From Prevotella sp. (GTDB taxonomy: Bacteria; Bacteroidota; Bacteroidia; Bacteroidales; Bacteroidaceae), in assembly GCA_015060485.1 (NCBI GenBank), contig SUYI01000028.1, positions 1 to 47,782 on the forward strand: 47,782 nucleotides of DNA. The letters are read 5' to 3'. Shown piece by piece: positions 1-7,939 of the stretch. Position numbers and translations under genes: made by a program. Under the pieces are notes generated by a model. It ran no database searches and had not been told where the DNA came from. It saw nothing but the letters and a program-made list of their open reading frames with translations. The stretch's first letter is position 1, and each line of letters opens with the position of its first letter.

Positions 1-238
1 CTGCATTCTTCATATTTAGACTACAAAAACTATTTGCCTAATTTAGACAAATGCACCGGAAAAATCGGCTGACCCTTCAAAAGACGTTCCACCAATGCCT
101 CTGCAGAGTCATTCAATGCCAAGATCAAGATGTTCAGGACACAGCTCAGGGGTATCTGTGACCCTGCATTCTTCATATTTAGACTACAAAAACTATTTGC
201 CTAATTTAGACAAATGCACCGGAAAAATCGGCTGACCC
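1..238 (+). repeat. 75-bp direct repeat (IS end), two copies with a 163-bp period
   Basis: Positions 1-75 and 164-238 are identical. Each copy holds the last 13 codons and stop of an ISAon1-like transposase, then about 35 nt ending in AAAATCGGCTGACCC, which is probably the terminal inverted repeat of the element. The 88 nt between them encode the preceding part of the same transposase C-terminus. This is either a true tandem duplication of an IS end or an artefact of assembling a repeat at a contig edge, since the window starts exactly at the repeat. Confidence 0.85.
76..204 (+). pseudogene. C-terminal remnant of an ISAon1-like transposase
   Basis: A 43-codon open frame ends in TAA at 202-204. 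It contains RRSTNASAESFNAKIK followed by MFRTQLRGICD and FFIFRLQKLFA. I recognise this as the extreme C-terminus of the ISAon1-type DDE transposases that are common in Bacteroidota. A TGA lies in frame at 70-72 and the catalytic domain is absent, so this is a remnant or the edge of an element lying outside the window. The family assignment is from memory of the conserved tail. Confidence 0.7.
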
Positions 239-332
239 CGTTTAATTTTAAGCGGTAAACAATAGGTAAACAATCAATGGATTTTAGCCTATTTTTGAGG
301 TATTTTGGTGCTGAATAAGTCAAATTCTGACC

Positions 333-369
333 AAACAAAAACTCCCGTAAGTCATTGGCTTACAGGAGT
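333..369 (-). terminator. Intrinsic terminator downstream of tRNA-His
   Basis: The arms ACTCCCGTAAG (341-351) and CTTACAGGAGT (359-369) form an 11-bp stem with a 7-nt loop. Read on the minus strand the hairpin is followed by TTTTTGTTTGG. It lies about 9 nt beyond the tRNA 3' end, as expected for its terminator. Confidence 0.75.
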
Positions 370-377
370 TTGGTAAG

Positions 378-452
378 GGTGCCCGGACGGACTCGAACCG
401 TCGACATTCAGAACCACAATCTGACGCTCTAACCAACTGAACTACGGGCACC
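378..452 (-). tRNA. tRNA-His (anticodon GTG)
   Basis: The minus strand folds as a full cloverleaf. The acceptor stem is GTGCCCG/CGGGCAC, with an extra 5' G (G-1) opposite C73, the identity feature of tRNA-His. The anticodon arm has loop TTGTGGT, giving anticodon GTG. The T arm contains GGTTCGAGTCC. The 3' CCA is not encoded, since CCTT follows, so it must be added by the CCA-adding enzyme. Its 5' end faces the GH97 gene on the other strand. Confidence 0.95.
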
Positions 453-583
453 ATGTTGGTTTTGCGGGTGCAAAGGTAGGCATTTTCTGCGAGACTACCA
501 AACATTTGACTCACTTTTTTTCTTTTTTCTATTATTCCGCATTTTATGAGTTCAAATATAGTATAAGTATAACAAAAATTCCG

Positions 584-591
584 TATATTTG
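584..591 (+). promoter_or_regulatory. Probable -7 box (TATATTTG) for the GH97 gene
   Basis: TATATTTG matches the Bacteroidota -7 consensus TAnnTTTG and lies 20 nt before the ATG. No clear TTTG is present 19-21 nt upstream, so the promoter looks incomplete or weak. Confidence 0.5.
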
Positions 592-611
592 CAAACAAAT
601 TTACTGAAACG

Positions 612-2699
612 ATGAAAACTACTATTTTGAGCATGTTCAGTCTGATAACCATGAGCCTGTCAGCAGCTGATTATGAAGTGAGTTCGCCTAATGGCAAAGT
701 GAAAGTAACAGTGACGGCAGTAGAATCTGTCACGTGGTCGGTGACTTACGACGGGAAAACGGTGCTACTGCCTTCTGAAATCAACATTCAGCTGCAGCAG
801 GGCAACAAGACGCTGGGCCTTGGAAAAATTGGTAAAGTGGCCAAGAATCAGATTAAAAGCAGTTTCGAGAATCCTTTCTACAAAAAATTCCTCGTTCGCG
901 ACGACTACGGTCAGCTACTATTGTACAGCAATCAGAAAATGACTATCGAGGTGCGTGCCTACAACGACGGTGCAGCCTATCGGCTCATCAGCAATCACAC
1001 GAAACCGACATTGGTCAAGGACGAGATGGCGGAATATTGTTTTGCGGCTGACTATCAGGCATTTGTGCCATATGTAAACGACAACCGATCGGGCGAGCGC
1101 TACTGCTACTCTTTCGAGTCATACTACGACGAGCAGCTACTGTCGGACATGTTCTACGACTCATTAGCCATCACACCACTGGCCGTTTGCCTATCGGACG
1201 ACACCAAGAATGCTAGTGAGCGGGAGCTGCTCAAGGCCATCGTGATGGATGCCGGCGTGGAGAACTATCCGGGAATGATGCTTGTCAAGAGTGATAAGCG
1301 AGAAATGACAAATAATATGTCTAATCAGAACGTTCAACGTTCAATGTCCAATGTTCAACGTCTGAAAGCAGTCTTTGCCCCCTACGCCCTAGAACAGGCC
1401 ATTGGCGGCTTCGACCGGTTGAACCTCATTCCCACCCGACGTGCTGACTATATCGCCCAGCTTAACGGCCGTCAGGCACTCCCCTGGCGCGCTATAGTAA
1501 TTACTGAAAAGGACGCCGACATTCTGAATTGCGATATGGCACAGCGCCTAGCACCAGCCTGCCGCATTGCCGACACGTCGTGGATTCGTCCGGGTAAAGT
1601 GGCGTGGGACTGGTGGAACAACACGAACGTCACGGGAGTCGACTTCGCATCAGGCATGAACACAAACACCTATTTATATTATATAGACTTCGCAGCCAAG
1701 AACCATTTGGAATACATCATCATTGACGAGGGATGGAGCGGCAAGGAGTCGCTGATGATTGACCTCAACCCCGACATCGACTTGCAGAGACTGATAGCAT
1801 ATGGCCGCGAGAAGGGCGTGGGCATCATCCTGTGGTCCAGCTGGCGCAATCTGATAGGTAATGATCCGATGGGTGGCAACGCAGTAAGCGAAAAAGTAAT
1901 GTCGCACTACGCCAAAATGGGCATCAAGGGCTTCAAAGTCGATTTTTTCGACCGTGACGACCAGCAGGTCATCGCCTCTGCCTACCAGTTGGCCGAATGC
2001 GCCGCCCGCCATCAGCTGCTGCTCGACTATCATGGGCTGAAACCTTTTGGCATCCAGCGCGCCTATCCAAACGTCGTCAATTTCGAGGGTGTGAAAGGTC
2101 TGGAGAACTCGAAGTGGGAACCCCGCGTGGGCGACGGTCCGCTTCACAATCAGCCCCGCTACGACGTAACAGCGCCCTATCTGCGCATGCTTGCAGGCCC
2201 TATGGACTATACGCCGGGCGCTATGACCAACGCCATGAAGGACAACTTCTTCGGCAATAACAACCACCCGATGAGCCAGGGCACGCGAGTCCATCAAATG
2301 GCCATGTACGTTACTTTTGAGGGCCCGTTGCAGATGCTGGCCGACAGCCCCACGAAATACATGCAAAATCAAGAGTGCACCGACTTCATCGCGCAGATTC
2401 CCACAACGTTCGACGAGACGGTAGCCCTCGACGGCCAACTGGGCGCCTATACACTCATCGCCCGCCGCAAGGGTGACGTTTGGTACTTGGCGGGAATGAC
2501 CGACTGGACGCCACGCAATCTGACTGTCGACCTCTCCTTCCTCAGCCTCGGCCAGCATATTGCAGACATCTTCGTCGACGGCATAAACGCCAGCAAAGAC
2601 GCTACTGACTATCAGCGCATCCGCCAGACCGTCAGCGCATCCGACCGTCTCTCCATCCATATGGGCAGCGGTGGCGGCTGGGTAGCCATCATTCGCTGA
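612..2699 (+). CDS. Glycoside hydrolase family 97, retaining (alpha-galactosidase type)
   Basis: This 695-residue protein starts with a signal peptide (hydrophobic ILSMFSLITMSLSAA), so it is exported, probably to the periplasm. It has the three-part GH97 layout: N-terminal beta-sandwich, a TIM barrel opening near DWWNN (about 335) with IIIDEGW and ILWSSWR, and a C-terminal beta domain. In the barrel, GFKVDFFDR carries an Asp where retaining GH97 enzymes such as the Bacteroides alpha-galactosidase have their nucleophile; inverting SusB-type alpha-glucosidases have Gly there. I therefore infer a retaining alpha-galactosidase-like enzyme. Residues about 224-250 form an insertion rich in N, S and Q whose DNA (1332-1359) is four heptamers (GTTCAAC, GTTCAAT, GTCCAAT, GTTCAAC). 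The gene stands alone, with no susC/susD beside it, and ends 9 nt from the convergent phosphatase gene. Confidence 0.9.
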   Translation: MKTTILSMFSLITMSLSAADYEVSSPNGKVKVTVTAVESVTWSVTYDGKTVLLPSEINIQLQQGNKTLGLGKIGKVAKNQIKSSFENPFYKKFLVRDDYGQLLLYSNQKMTIEVRAYNDGAAYRLISNHTKPTLVKDEMAEYCFAADYQAFVPYVNDNRSGERYCYSFESYYDEQLLSDMFYDSLAITPLAVCLSDDTKNASERELLKAIVMDAGVENYPGMMLVKSDKREMTNNMSNQNVQRSMSNVQRLKAVFAPYALEQAIGGFDRLNLIPTRRADYIAQLNGRQALPWRAIVITEKDADILNCDMAQRLAPACRIADTSWIRPGKVAWDWWNNTNVTGVDFASGMNTNTYLYYIDFAAKNHLEYIIIDEGWSGKESLMIDLNPDIDLQRLIAYGREKGVGIILWSSWRNLIGNDPMGGNAVSEKVMSHYAKMGIKGFKVDFFDRDDQQVIASAYQLAECAARHQLLLDYHGLKPFGIQRAYPNVVNFEGVKGLENSKWEPRVGDGPLHNQPRYDVTAPYLRMLAGPMDYTPGAMTNAMKDNFFGNNNHPMSQGTRVHQMAMYVTFEGPLQMLADSPTKYMQNQECTDFIAQIPTTFDETVALDGQLGAYTLIARRKGDVWYLAGMTDWTPRNLTVDLSFLSLGQHIADIFVDGINASKDATDYQRIRQTVSASDRLSIHMGSGGGWVAIIR
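1332..1359 (+). repeat. In-frame heptamer array inside the GH97 gene
   Basis: Four consecutive degenerate 7-mers of the form GTTCAAY lie within the coding region and encode part of an NVQRSMSNVQR segment. GH97 proteins normally run from the VENYPGM motif straight into VFAPY here, so the array and its flanks look inserted. The same GTTCAA-type unit recurs at 18831-18864. Confidence 0.7.
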
Positions 2700-2708
2700 A
2701 ATAACAAA

Positions 2709-3170
2709 TTACTCGGGCGTAATGGCATTTAGCAAGCACTGGCAGCCGAGGAGGACGTCCTGCCAAGTGGCTTCGAAGTTGCCGGTGTACCAAGGGTCGG
2801 CCACGTCGCCGGGGCGTGGGGTAAAATCGAGCAACATGCGGATTTTGCCCTCGGGATCGCCTCCGCAGATGCGTTGCATGTTGCGAATGTTCCAGCTATC
2901 CATACCGATGAGCAGGTCGAAGCGATGGTAGTCGTTGCGTGTCATCTGCCGAGCCGTCTTGCCCTTGCACGAGATGCCGTGCTCAGCCAATTTGCGTTTG
3001 GCAGGAGGATAGACCTCATTGCCAATCTCCTCGGTCGAGGTGGCTGCGGACTCTATATAGAAGCGTTGGGCGACGCCGGCTTGCTCCACCACATGCTTCA
3101 TCACGAATTCTGCCATCGGACTGCGACAGATGTTACCGTGACAGACAAACAGTATCTTGGTTGTTTTCAT
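2709..3170 (-). CDS. Low-molecular-weight protein-tyrosine phosphatase
   Basis: A cytoplasmic phosphatase of 153 residues that hydrolyses phosphotyrosine, or low-molecular-weight phosphomonoesters, by a cysteinyl-phosphate intermediate. The P-loop VCHGNICRSP near the N-terminus has the C-x5-R signature (C10, R16 from this start), and the general-acid Asp sits in DVADPWYTG (D125). Length is typical of the family. I chose the ATG at 3170, giving MKTTKILFVC as in relatives; an ATG four codons upstream (3182) is also possible. A CTTG-N20-TACCTTTG promoter lies upstream at 3219-3250. It may act on a tyrosine kinase or capsule system elsewhere; nothing in the window identifies the substrate. Confidence 0.92.
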   Translation of the reverse strand: MKTTKILFVCHGNICRSPMAEFVMKHVVEQAGVAQRFYIESAATSTEEIGNEVYPPAKRKLAEHGISCKGKTARQMTRNDYHRFDLLIGMDSWNIRNMQRICGGDPEGKIRMLLDFTPRPGDVADPWYTGNFEATWQDVLLGCQCLLNAITPE

Positions 3171-3218
3171 TGTTTTACTCATCGTAGGGTCATTCCCTTA
3201 TGTTGCTATAGTTGTCGA

Positions 3219-3250
3219 CAAAGGTAATTATTTCCGCGCAAACCACCAAG
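3219..3250 (-). promoter_or_regulatory. Bacteroidota-type promoter for the tyrosine phosphatase gene
   Basis: On the minus strand the -7 box TACCTTTG (complement of 3219-3226) is preceded 20 nt upstream by CTTG (3247-3250), one mismatch from the TTTG consensus. The predicted transcript leader is about 40 nt. Confidence 0.6.
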
Positions 3251-3306
3251 GATCGGAAAGAAATTATTAATATTTGCTATTAAATCGAGGATTAATTGTT
3301 TTTTAT

Positions 3307-3337
3307 TTTGAAGTGTGCGCAGTTTTTCGTATCTTCG
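3307..3337 (+). promoter_or_regulatory. Bacteroidota-type promoter giving a near-leaderless transcript
   Basis: TTTG (3307-3310), 19 nt, then TATCTTCG (3330-3337, one mismatch to TAnnTTTG). The ATG at 3343 begins only 6 nt past the box, where transcription is expected to start. This also rules out the longer open frame that begins at 3274 upstream of the promoter. Confidence 0.7.
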
Positions 3338-3342
3338 CAGCG

Positions 3343-4317
3343 ATGATGACGGTGAAGATATACGAACACGCGGCGCAGTTGCCGGAAATGGGCGCTGAGG
3401 ATTTCTTCCACAGCGGTACGCTGATGGCGCTGCTGGAGCAGACTCCACGACAGAAGCCCCTGATGGCTGTGGTCACTGACGAGGGGAGTCGTGTGGTAGG
3501 GCACATGCTTGTGTCGGTGCGCTATAGGCGTTCGTGGCTTCCACCATATTTATATACACACGCGCGCATATTGGGCGAAGGGGAATACGACGTCAGCGAC
3601 ATCGAGAGCAAGACTGAAGCCTTCCGGCTGATGTTGGACAGCGTGAAGCGTCGGCTGAACAATAAGGTGTTGTATTTCGAACTGAGCAATCTGAGCGAAA
3701 AGATGTTCGGGTATGGTGCACTGCGCAAGGCGGGATTCTTTGCTGTTAAATGGATGAGTGTGCACAACTCGCTGCACTCGAGGACGCCCGAAGAGCGTAT
3801 TGCCCCACGGATGCTGAAACGCATTGAGACAGCCATGAGCAAGGGCGTGGTGACGAAGGTGGTGGAAACGGACGAGGAATTCCGACAGTTTGCCAAACTT
3901 CTGTATCATCATCACTGGCTGAAGCCGCGAAGGTTTATTCCTAACGAGAAGTTGTTCCGAGGCATGATGGACGATGGATACTGCAAGCTGTTTGTCACCA
4001 AGTATCACGACTACGTGGTGGGATGCTCGGTACTGGTATATTCGCGGCACGACGCATACCTGTGGTATTCGGCAGCTAAGCGCAAGAGCTTTGCCCCACT
4101 CCACCCCAACGCGGTGACGTATTGGAACACCATCAAGGACGCTTACGACGAGGGCTACGAACACATCCGATTCATGGACGTGGGGCTGCCCTTCCGCAAA
4201 AACATCTACCGCGATTTCATTCTAAGGTTCGGTGGCAAAGAGGTGAGCACCTATCGATGGTTCTACATCTCAATAAGATGGGTCAATGCCATTGCGTCGT
4301 GGTTGTGGCGCGAATGA
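3343..4317 (+). CDS. GNAT-like acyltransferase (FemAB/BioF2-type fold)
   Basis: A 324-residue soluble protein with no signal peptide. It resembles the two-lobed GNAT-like proteins of Bacteroidota: an N-terminal lobe with SRVVGHMLVSV, and a C-terminal lobe with YVVGCSVLVYSRHDAYLWYSAAKR and a final GLPFRKNIYRDFILRFGGKE segment typical of FemAB/BioF2-like transferases. Such proteins transfer acyl or aminoacyl groups, but the substrate here cannot be read from sequence. I set the start at the ATG at 3343 because an upstream in-frame start lies before the promoter. Its 3' end overlaps the convergent SH3-like gene by 35 bp. Confidence 0.65.
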   Translation: MMTVKIYEHAAQLPEMGAEDFFHSGTLMALLEQTPRQKPLMAVVTDEGSRVVGHMLVSVRYRRSWLPPYLYTHARILGEGEYDVSDIESKTEAFRLMLDSVKRRLNNKVLYFELSNLSEKMFGYGALRKAGFFAVKWMSVHNSLHSRTPEERIAPRMLKRIETAMSKGVVTKVVETDEEFRQFAKLLYHHHWLKPRRFIPNEKLFRGMMDDGYCKLFVTKYHDYVVGCSVLVYSRHDAYLWYSAAKRKSFAPLHPNAVTYWNTIKDAYDEGYEHIRFMDVGLPFRKNIYRDFILRFGGKEVSTYRWFYISIRWVNAIASWLWRE

Positions 4318-5206
4318 CGCAACGCACGGCAAACACGACATAAACTATCAACAACACATAGCCTACATAATAGAGCGTGAAGATGCTGAAGACGACATAG
4401 TCGACGGCACATACAGCACCGAGCCCTGCCAGATAGAGCACGGCCTCGGTGGTGGGCAGATGGTGGCGAACATCGTCGATAGCAGCCAATGCAATGATGA
4501 TGATAGCCCATACGGAGCTGACGAAGATGCCTAAATGGAGTGGCAAGGCAAAGGGGTTGAGCGAGGGATGGTAATAGAAATGGCGCCACGACTCGGCTCC
4601 AAACATCTGAATGGAAGCATAGAGGGTGGCTGACATGGCGACAAGGATGCAAAGCACCGTGGGATAATAGGAATCGATGTCATTGAAATGAACTATCGGC
4701 GCCTTGCGACGCATCAGCCACCGCATGGCATATGCTCCACCCACAACAGCGCAGAAGGCTAAGAAGATGAGCAGGTGGGTGTCGGAGAATACGTCGATGA
4801 ACTGCGAAATAGGATCGTCGGGCGAGACGCCTTTCAGCAACTCGCTCTCGCGAATCCATCCTTGTGTGACTTGGTCACGCGCCACCTTGACCCATACGGA
4901 GTCGATTGAATCGGTAGGCACCATCTGAATCTCAGCTACCACGATGCGCTCGCCACGTACGACATACATGGAGTCGAATACCATGTCGGGCAGATTGTCG
5001 GAGAGCGGTAGGCTTGCAGTGGTTACCACGAAATTGTAATTCTGCGTATAGTGATGGGTGGTTGAAAAGGAGATGGAGTCGAGCTGATGCTGTGTGAGGT
5101 CCCATGCATCGGAGGTACGCTGGCCGTGGTTGTAGCAACTGGTTAGCGCTATGACGATAGCACAGCAAAATATTAAATTTAAAATATAAGGTAAAAACCG
5201 TTTCAC
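4283..5206 (-). CDS. SH3-like lipoprotein/membrane protein, function unknown
   Basis: This 307-residue protein begins with a hydrophobic segment ending in ALTSCYN, a plausible lipobox. A periplasmic region of about 100 residues follows, containing an SH3b-like stretch (RGERIVVAEIQ, then DSVWVKVARDQVTQGWIRESEL). Several membrane helices follow: LLIFLAFCAVVGGAYAM, TVLCILVAMSATLYA, LHLGIFVSSVWAIIIIALAAI, YLAGLGAVCAVDYVVF and YVGYVLLIVYVVFAV. It looks like a bacterial SH3 domain tethered to a multi-pass membrane module. It is the last gene of the minus-strand run, 27 nt after the U32 gene, and overlaps the convergent GNAT-like gene. I do not recognise a named family. Confidence 0.7.
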   Translation of the reverse strand: MKRFLPYILNLIFCCAIVIALTSCYNHGQRTSDAWDLTQHQLDSISFSTTHHYTQNYNFVVTTASLPLSDNLPDMVFDSMYVVRGERIVVAEIQMVPTDSIDSVWVKVARDQVTQGWIRESELLKGVSPDDPISQFIDVFSDTHLLIFLAFCAVVGGAYAMRWLMRRKAPIVHFNDIDSYYPTVLCILVAMSATLYASIQMFGAESWRHFYYHPSLNPFALPLHLGIFVSSVWAIIIIALAAIDDVRHHLPTTEAVLYLAGLGAVCAVDYVVFSIFTLYYVGYVLLIVYVVFAVRCVIRATTTTQWH

Positions 5207-5233
5207 ACGCTATTCATTTTTTTATTTAGGGTT

Positions 5234-7015
5234 TCAGACCGCATAGACGTTCATTTGACAATGCTTGCAATCGAATTCGAGGGAAAACAATCGTCCGTCG
5301 CCCAGACGCAACATCAGAGGTTCGCGCCAAGTGGGTTTCTGTCCGCCATGCTTGACGCAACAGCCGAGGCTGTAGCGCAGACAATGGCGACACTGCATGA
5401 GCGGACGGTCATCGGGCCGGAGCTCGTAAGCGGTGAGGCGGTCGGCGTCGTAGAACTGCTGTGCCAGGTGGTTGGAGATATTGGGGTCGAAGGGACCAGA
5501 GGGACTTGCAGAACAGGAAGTTCTTGAATTTCTAGAAATAGTATATATACTTGATGAACCAGAGAGGGCATCGACGAGCTGGCGGCGGAGGTCACTGAGC
5601 AGGCTACTAGGTATAAAGAAGTTGAAGTCGTCAGGAAGGTCTACCCCACTACACTCGTAGGCAGTGCCTCCTAACTTTGACAGCTGACGGATGATGTTTT
5701 CGCGCTGGGGCTTGGCAGCCTGTTGGTGGGCGCAGGGAACGGTAACAGTGACATCTTCCGCAGACAGCGAGAATCCGTCGGGGATGACGGCGAGTTGCAG
5801 CTGAATGGGAATGCGGCGTTGAGCACTGGGGCGAGACAAGATGCGCGAGAACTGCTGGTCGCTGTTGCGATAGAGTGCCACTCCTGGACGCAGGCTAGCA
5901 GGCATCTGCTGGGGATAGAGTCGGTTGCCTTCGGCACGATTGACGCGGAAGCCTTTCAACAAGCCCTCGTCGTTGAAGAAACATAGTCCATCGCCATTGG
6001 CAAAAGTAGCGGTTCCTGTCACATTGAACGAGTCGCGGCGCAGTTCCTTAACCTTGCCGACATATTCGCCCATAGCCTTGGGGGTATCGGGTGAAAAGAT
6101 GTCGGACTGGCGGCCATGCAGGAAATAGTTGGTGTAGCCACGATTGAACGTTTTCTGGAGGTCGGGTTGGAAGGTGTAGGTGCAATGTCCACGTGAAGCC
6201 CGGCAGTACTTGTCGGGGTGCTGACGGATAATGGCATTGAGCGCCTCGCTATAGGCAGCGGTGACATTCTTGACGTAGGCGACATCCTTAAGACGTCCCT
6301 CAATCTTGAACGACGTGGCACCAGCCTCAATGAGTTCCTGCAGGTGGCGGCTTTGGTTCATATCCTTCAGCGACAACAAATGACGCTGGTGTTCGAGTTC
6401 ACGACCATCGGCATCGAGCAAGTCAAACTTCATGCGGCAGAATTGGGCGCATGCGCCACGATTGGCGGAGCGCTGAAAGCAATGCTGTGAGGCGTAGCAG
6501 ATACCGCTATAGCTGACACACAGCGCACCATGAACAAAGACCTCGAGGGATATGTCGGGCACAGCATGATGGATAGCAGCAATCTCGTCGACGGACAATT
6601 CTCGGGCCAGTACAACGCGGCGGAAGCCTTGACTGCGCAGCCAGCGAACCTTATCGGCAGTGCGGTTGTCAGTCTGGGTGGAGGCATGAAGGGCAATGGG
6701 CGGCAGCTGCATGCGGAGCAGACCCATGTCCTGGACGAGTATGGCGTCGACACCGGCCTCGTAGAGTTGTTGGATAAGTTGCTCGGTAGCGGTGAGTTCG
6801 TCGTCGTAGATAATGGTATTAACGGTGACAAACACCTTGGCGGCAAATCGGTGGGCATACAGGCAAAGCTGACGGATGTCGTCAACACTGTTGCCTGCTG
6901 CTACACGGGCACCAAAACGCTGGGCACCGATGTAGACAGCATCTGCACCATGGTCGATGGCCGCCATGCCACACTCCAAATTCTTGGCAGGTGCCAGCAG
7001 TTCTAAGGCTATCAT
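5234..7015 (-). CDS. U32 family RNA-hydroxylation protein (RlhA/TrhP-type)
   Basis: A 593-residue U32 family protein. The U32 core is at the N-terminus (ELLAPAKNLECG, DAVYIGAQRFGAR) and the family signature is EVFVHGALCVSYSGICYAS. The cysteines of SGICYASQHC and GACAQFC are in position to bind an Fe-S cluster. Characterised members (RlhA, TrhP) hydroxylate a pyrimidine in 23S rRNA or tRNA using prephenate-derived chemistry; the older label is collagenase-like peptidase. The C-terminal third is an accessory domain with extra cysteines (MQCRHCLRYSLGCC, CKHCQM), perhaps a second metal site. Its start overlaps the end of metA by 4 bp (ATGA), implying translational coupling. Which RNA it modifies is not evident. 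Confidence 0.85.
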   Translation of the reverse strand: MIALELLAPAKNLECGMAAIDHGADAVYIGAQRFGARVAAGNSVDDIRQLCLYAHRFAAKVFVTVNTIIYDDELTATEQLIQQLYEAGVDAILVQDMGLLRMQLPPIALHASTQTDNRTADKVRWLRSQGFRRVVLARELSVDEIAAIHHAVPDISLEVFVHGALCVSYSGICYASQHCFQRSANRGACAQFCRMKFDLLDADGRELEHQRHLLSLKDMNQSRHLQELIEAGATSFKIEGRLKDVAYVKNVTAAYSEALNAIIRQHPDKYCRASRGHCTYTFQPDLQKTFNRGYTNYFLHGRQSDIFSPDTPKAMGEYVGKVKELRRDSFNVTGTATFANGDGLCFFNDEGLLKGFRVNRAEGNRLYPQQMPASLRPGVALYRNSDQQFSRILSRPSAQRRIPIQLQLAVIPDGFSLSAEDVTVTVPCAHQQAAKPQRENIIRQLSKLGGTAYECSGVDLPDDFNFFIPSSLLSDLRRQLVDALSGSSSIYTISRNSRTSCSASPSGPFDPNISNHLAQQFYDADRLTAYELRPDDRPLMQCRHCLRYSLGCCVKHGGQKPTWREPLMLRLGDGRLFSLEFDCKHCQMNVYAV

Positions 7016-7929
7016 TTGATTTGATTGATATCGAACGGTGTCTCCTGATAGACGTAATAGTTGATCCAGTTATTGTATAACAGATTGGCATGGGCGCGCC
7101 ACGTCACCAACGGTTCGAGATTGGGATTATCGTCGCGATAGTAGTGGCGGGGCAACTCAACATCATCGCGGATGTCCTTGTCGCGTTTGTATTCGTTGTT
7201 CAGCGTATTGGGGGCATACTCCAGATGTCCAGTGATGTAGAACTCACGTCCTTCGCGAGCCATCACCATGCTGACACCACACTCCTTCGACTCGGCTATG
7301 AGTTTCAGCTCATGGCGAGTCAGAATGTCGTCGCGATGAATCTCGGTATGTCGGCTGTGAGGCATCTGAAAGATGTCATCGAACCCTCGGAATATGGGCA
7401 ACTGTGGCTCCAGCGTGTATTGAGGGAAGATGCCGAACATTTTCTTCTCGAGCGGATACTTTGGTACGCCATAGTTGAAGTAGAGTCCAGCTTGTGCAGC
7501 CCAACAGATGTAGAGCGTACTGGTGACATGGGTGCGGGCCCAGGTGAAAATGTCGGTCATCTCGTCCCAATAGGTGACATCCTCGAAGTCGAGTGTCTCA
7601 ACAGGTGCTCCGGTGATAATCATGCCGTCGTACTTCTCGTTGCGCATCTGCTCGAAATCGCGATAGAACATCATCATGTGCTCAATGGGCGTATTCTTCG
7701 GTGTATGGCTGCGGAGTTTCATGAAGCTGATCTCGAGCTGCAGCGGAGTATTCGACAACAGGCGGATCAGGTCAGTTTCAGTGGTAATCTTCAACGGCAT
7801 GAGGTTGAGAATGACAATCTTCAGGGGACGGATGTCCTGCATGTGGGCACGCGAATCGTCCATGACGAAGATGTTCTCCTGCTTCAGCAGTTCGATGGCA
7901 GGGAGCTGATCGGGTAATCTTAATGGCAT
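7012..7929 (-). CDS. metA: Homoserine O-acetyltransferase, MetA type
   Basis: This 305-residue cytoplasmic enzyme acylates homoserine in the first committed step of methionine synthesis. The nucleophile Cys142 lies in ICWAAQAGLYFNYG, and His235/Glu237 of the triad lie in TGHLEY. Residue 111 is Glu (TGAPVE); E. coli MetA has Gly here and uses succinyl-CoA, while Glu at this position is established to favour acetyl-CoA. I therefore call it an acetyltransferase despite the MetA fold. The start MPLRLPDQLPA matches the family N-terminus. It follows the PP2C gene by 10 nt and overlaps the U32 gene by 4 bp, so it is probably cotranscribed with the kinase cassette. Confidence 0.95.
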   Translation of the reverse strand: MPLRLPDQLPAIELLKQENIFVMDDSRAHMQDIRPLKIVILNLMPLKITTETDLIRLLSNTPLQLEISFMKLRSHTPKNTPIEHMMMFYRDFEQMRNEKYDGMIITGAPVETLDFEDVTYWDEMTDIFTWARTHVTSTLYICWAAQAGLYFNYGVPKYPLEKKMFGIFPQYTLEPQLPIFRGFDDIFQMPHSRHTEIHRDDILTRHELKLIAESKECGVSMVMAREGREFYITGHLEYAPNTLNNEYKRDKDIRDDVELPRHYYRDDNPNLEPLVTWRAHANLLYNNWINYYVYQETPFDINQIK

Positions 7930-7939
7930 GGCTAGTAAA

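Noticed and set aside
320..652. A minus-strand frame of 110 codons over the tRNA-His gene
   Set aside because: It covers the tRNA and its terminator and has no coding features.
1674..2660. A 328-codon minus-strand frame opposite the GH97 gene
   Set aside because: Antisense shadow; no start context or family motif.
3274..3342. Upstream start for the GNAT-like gene
   Set aside because: This start lies before the TTTG/TATCTTCG promoter, so it would not be in the transcript.
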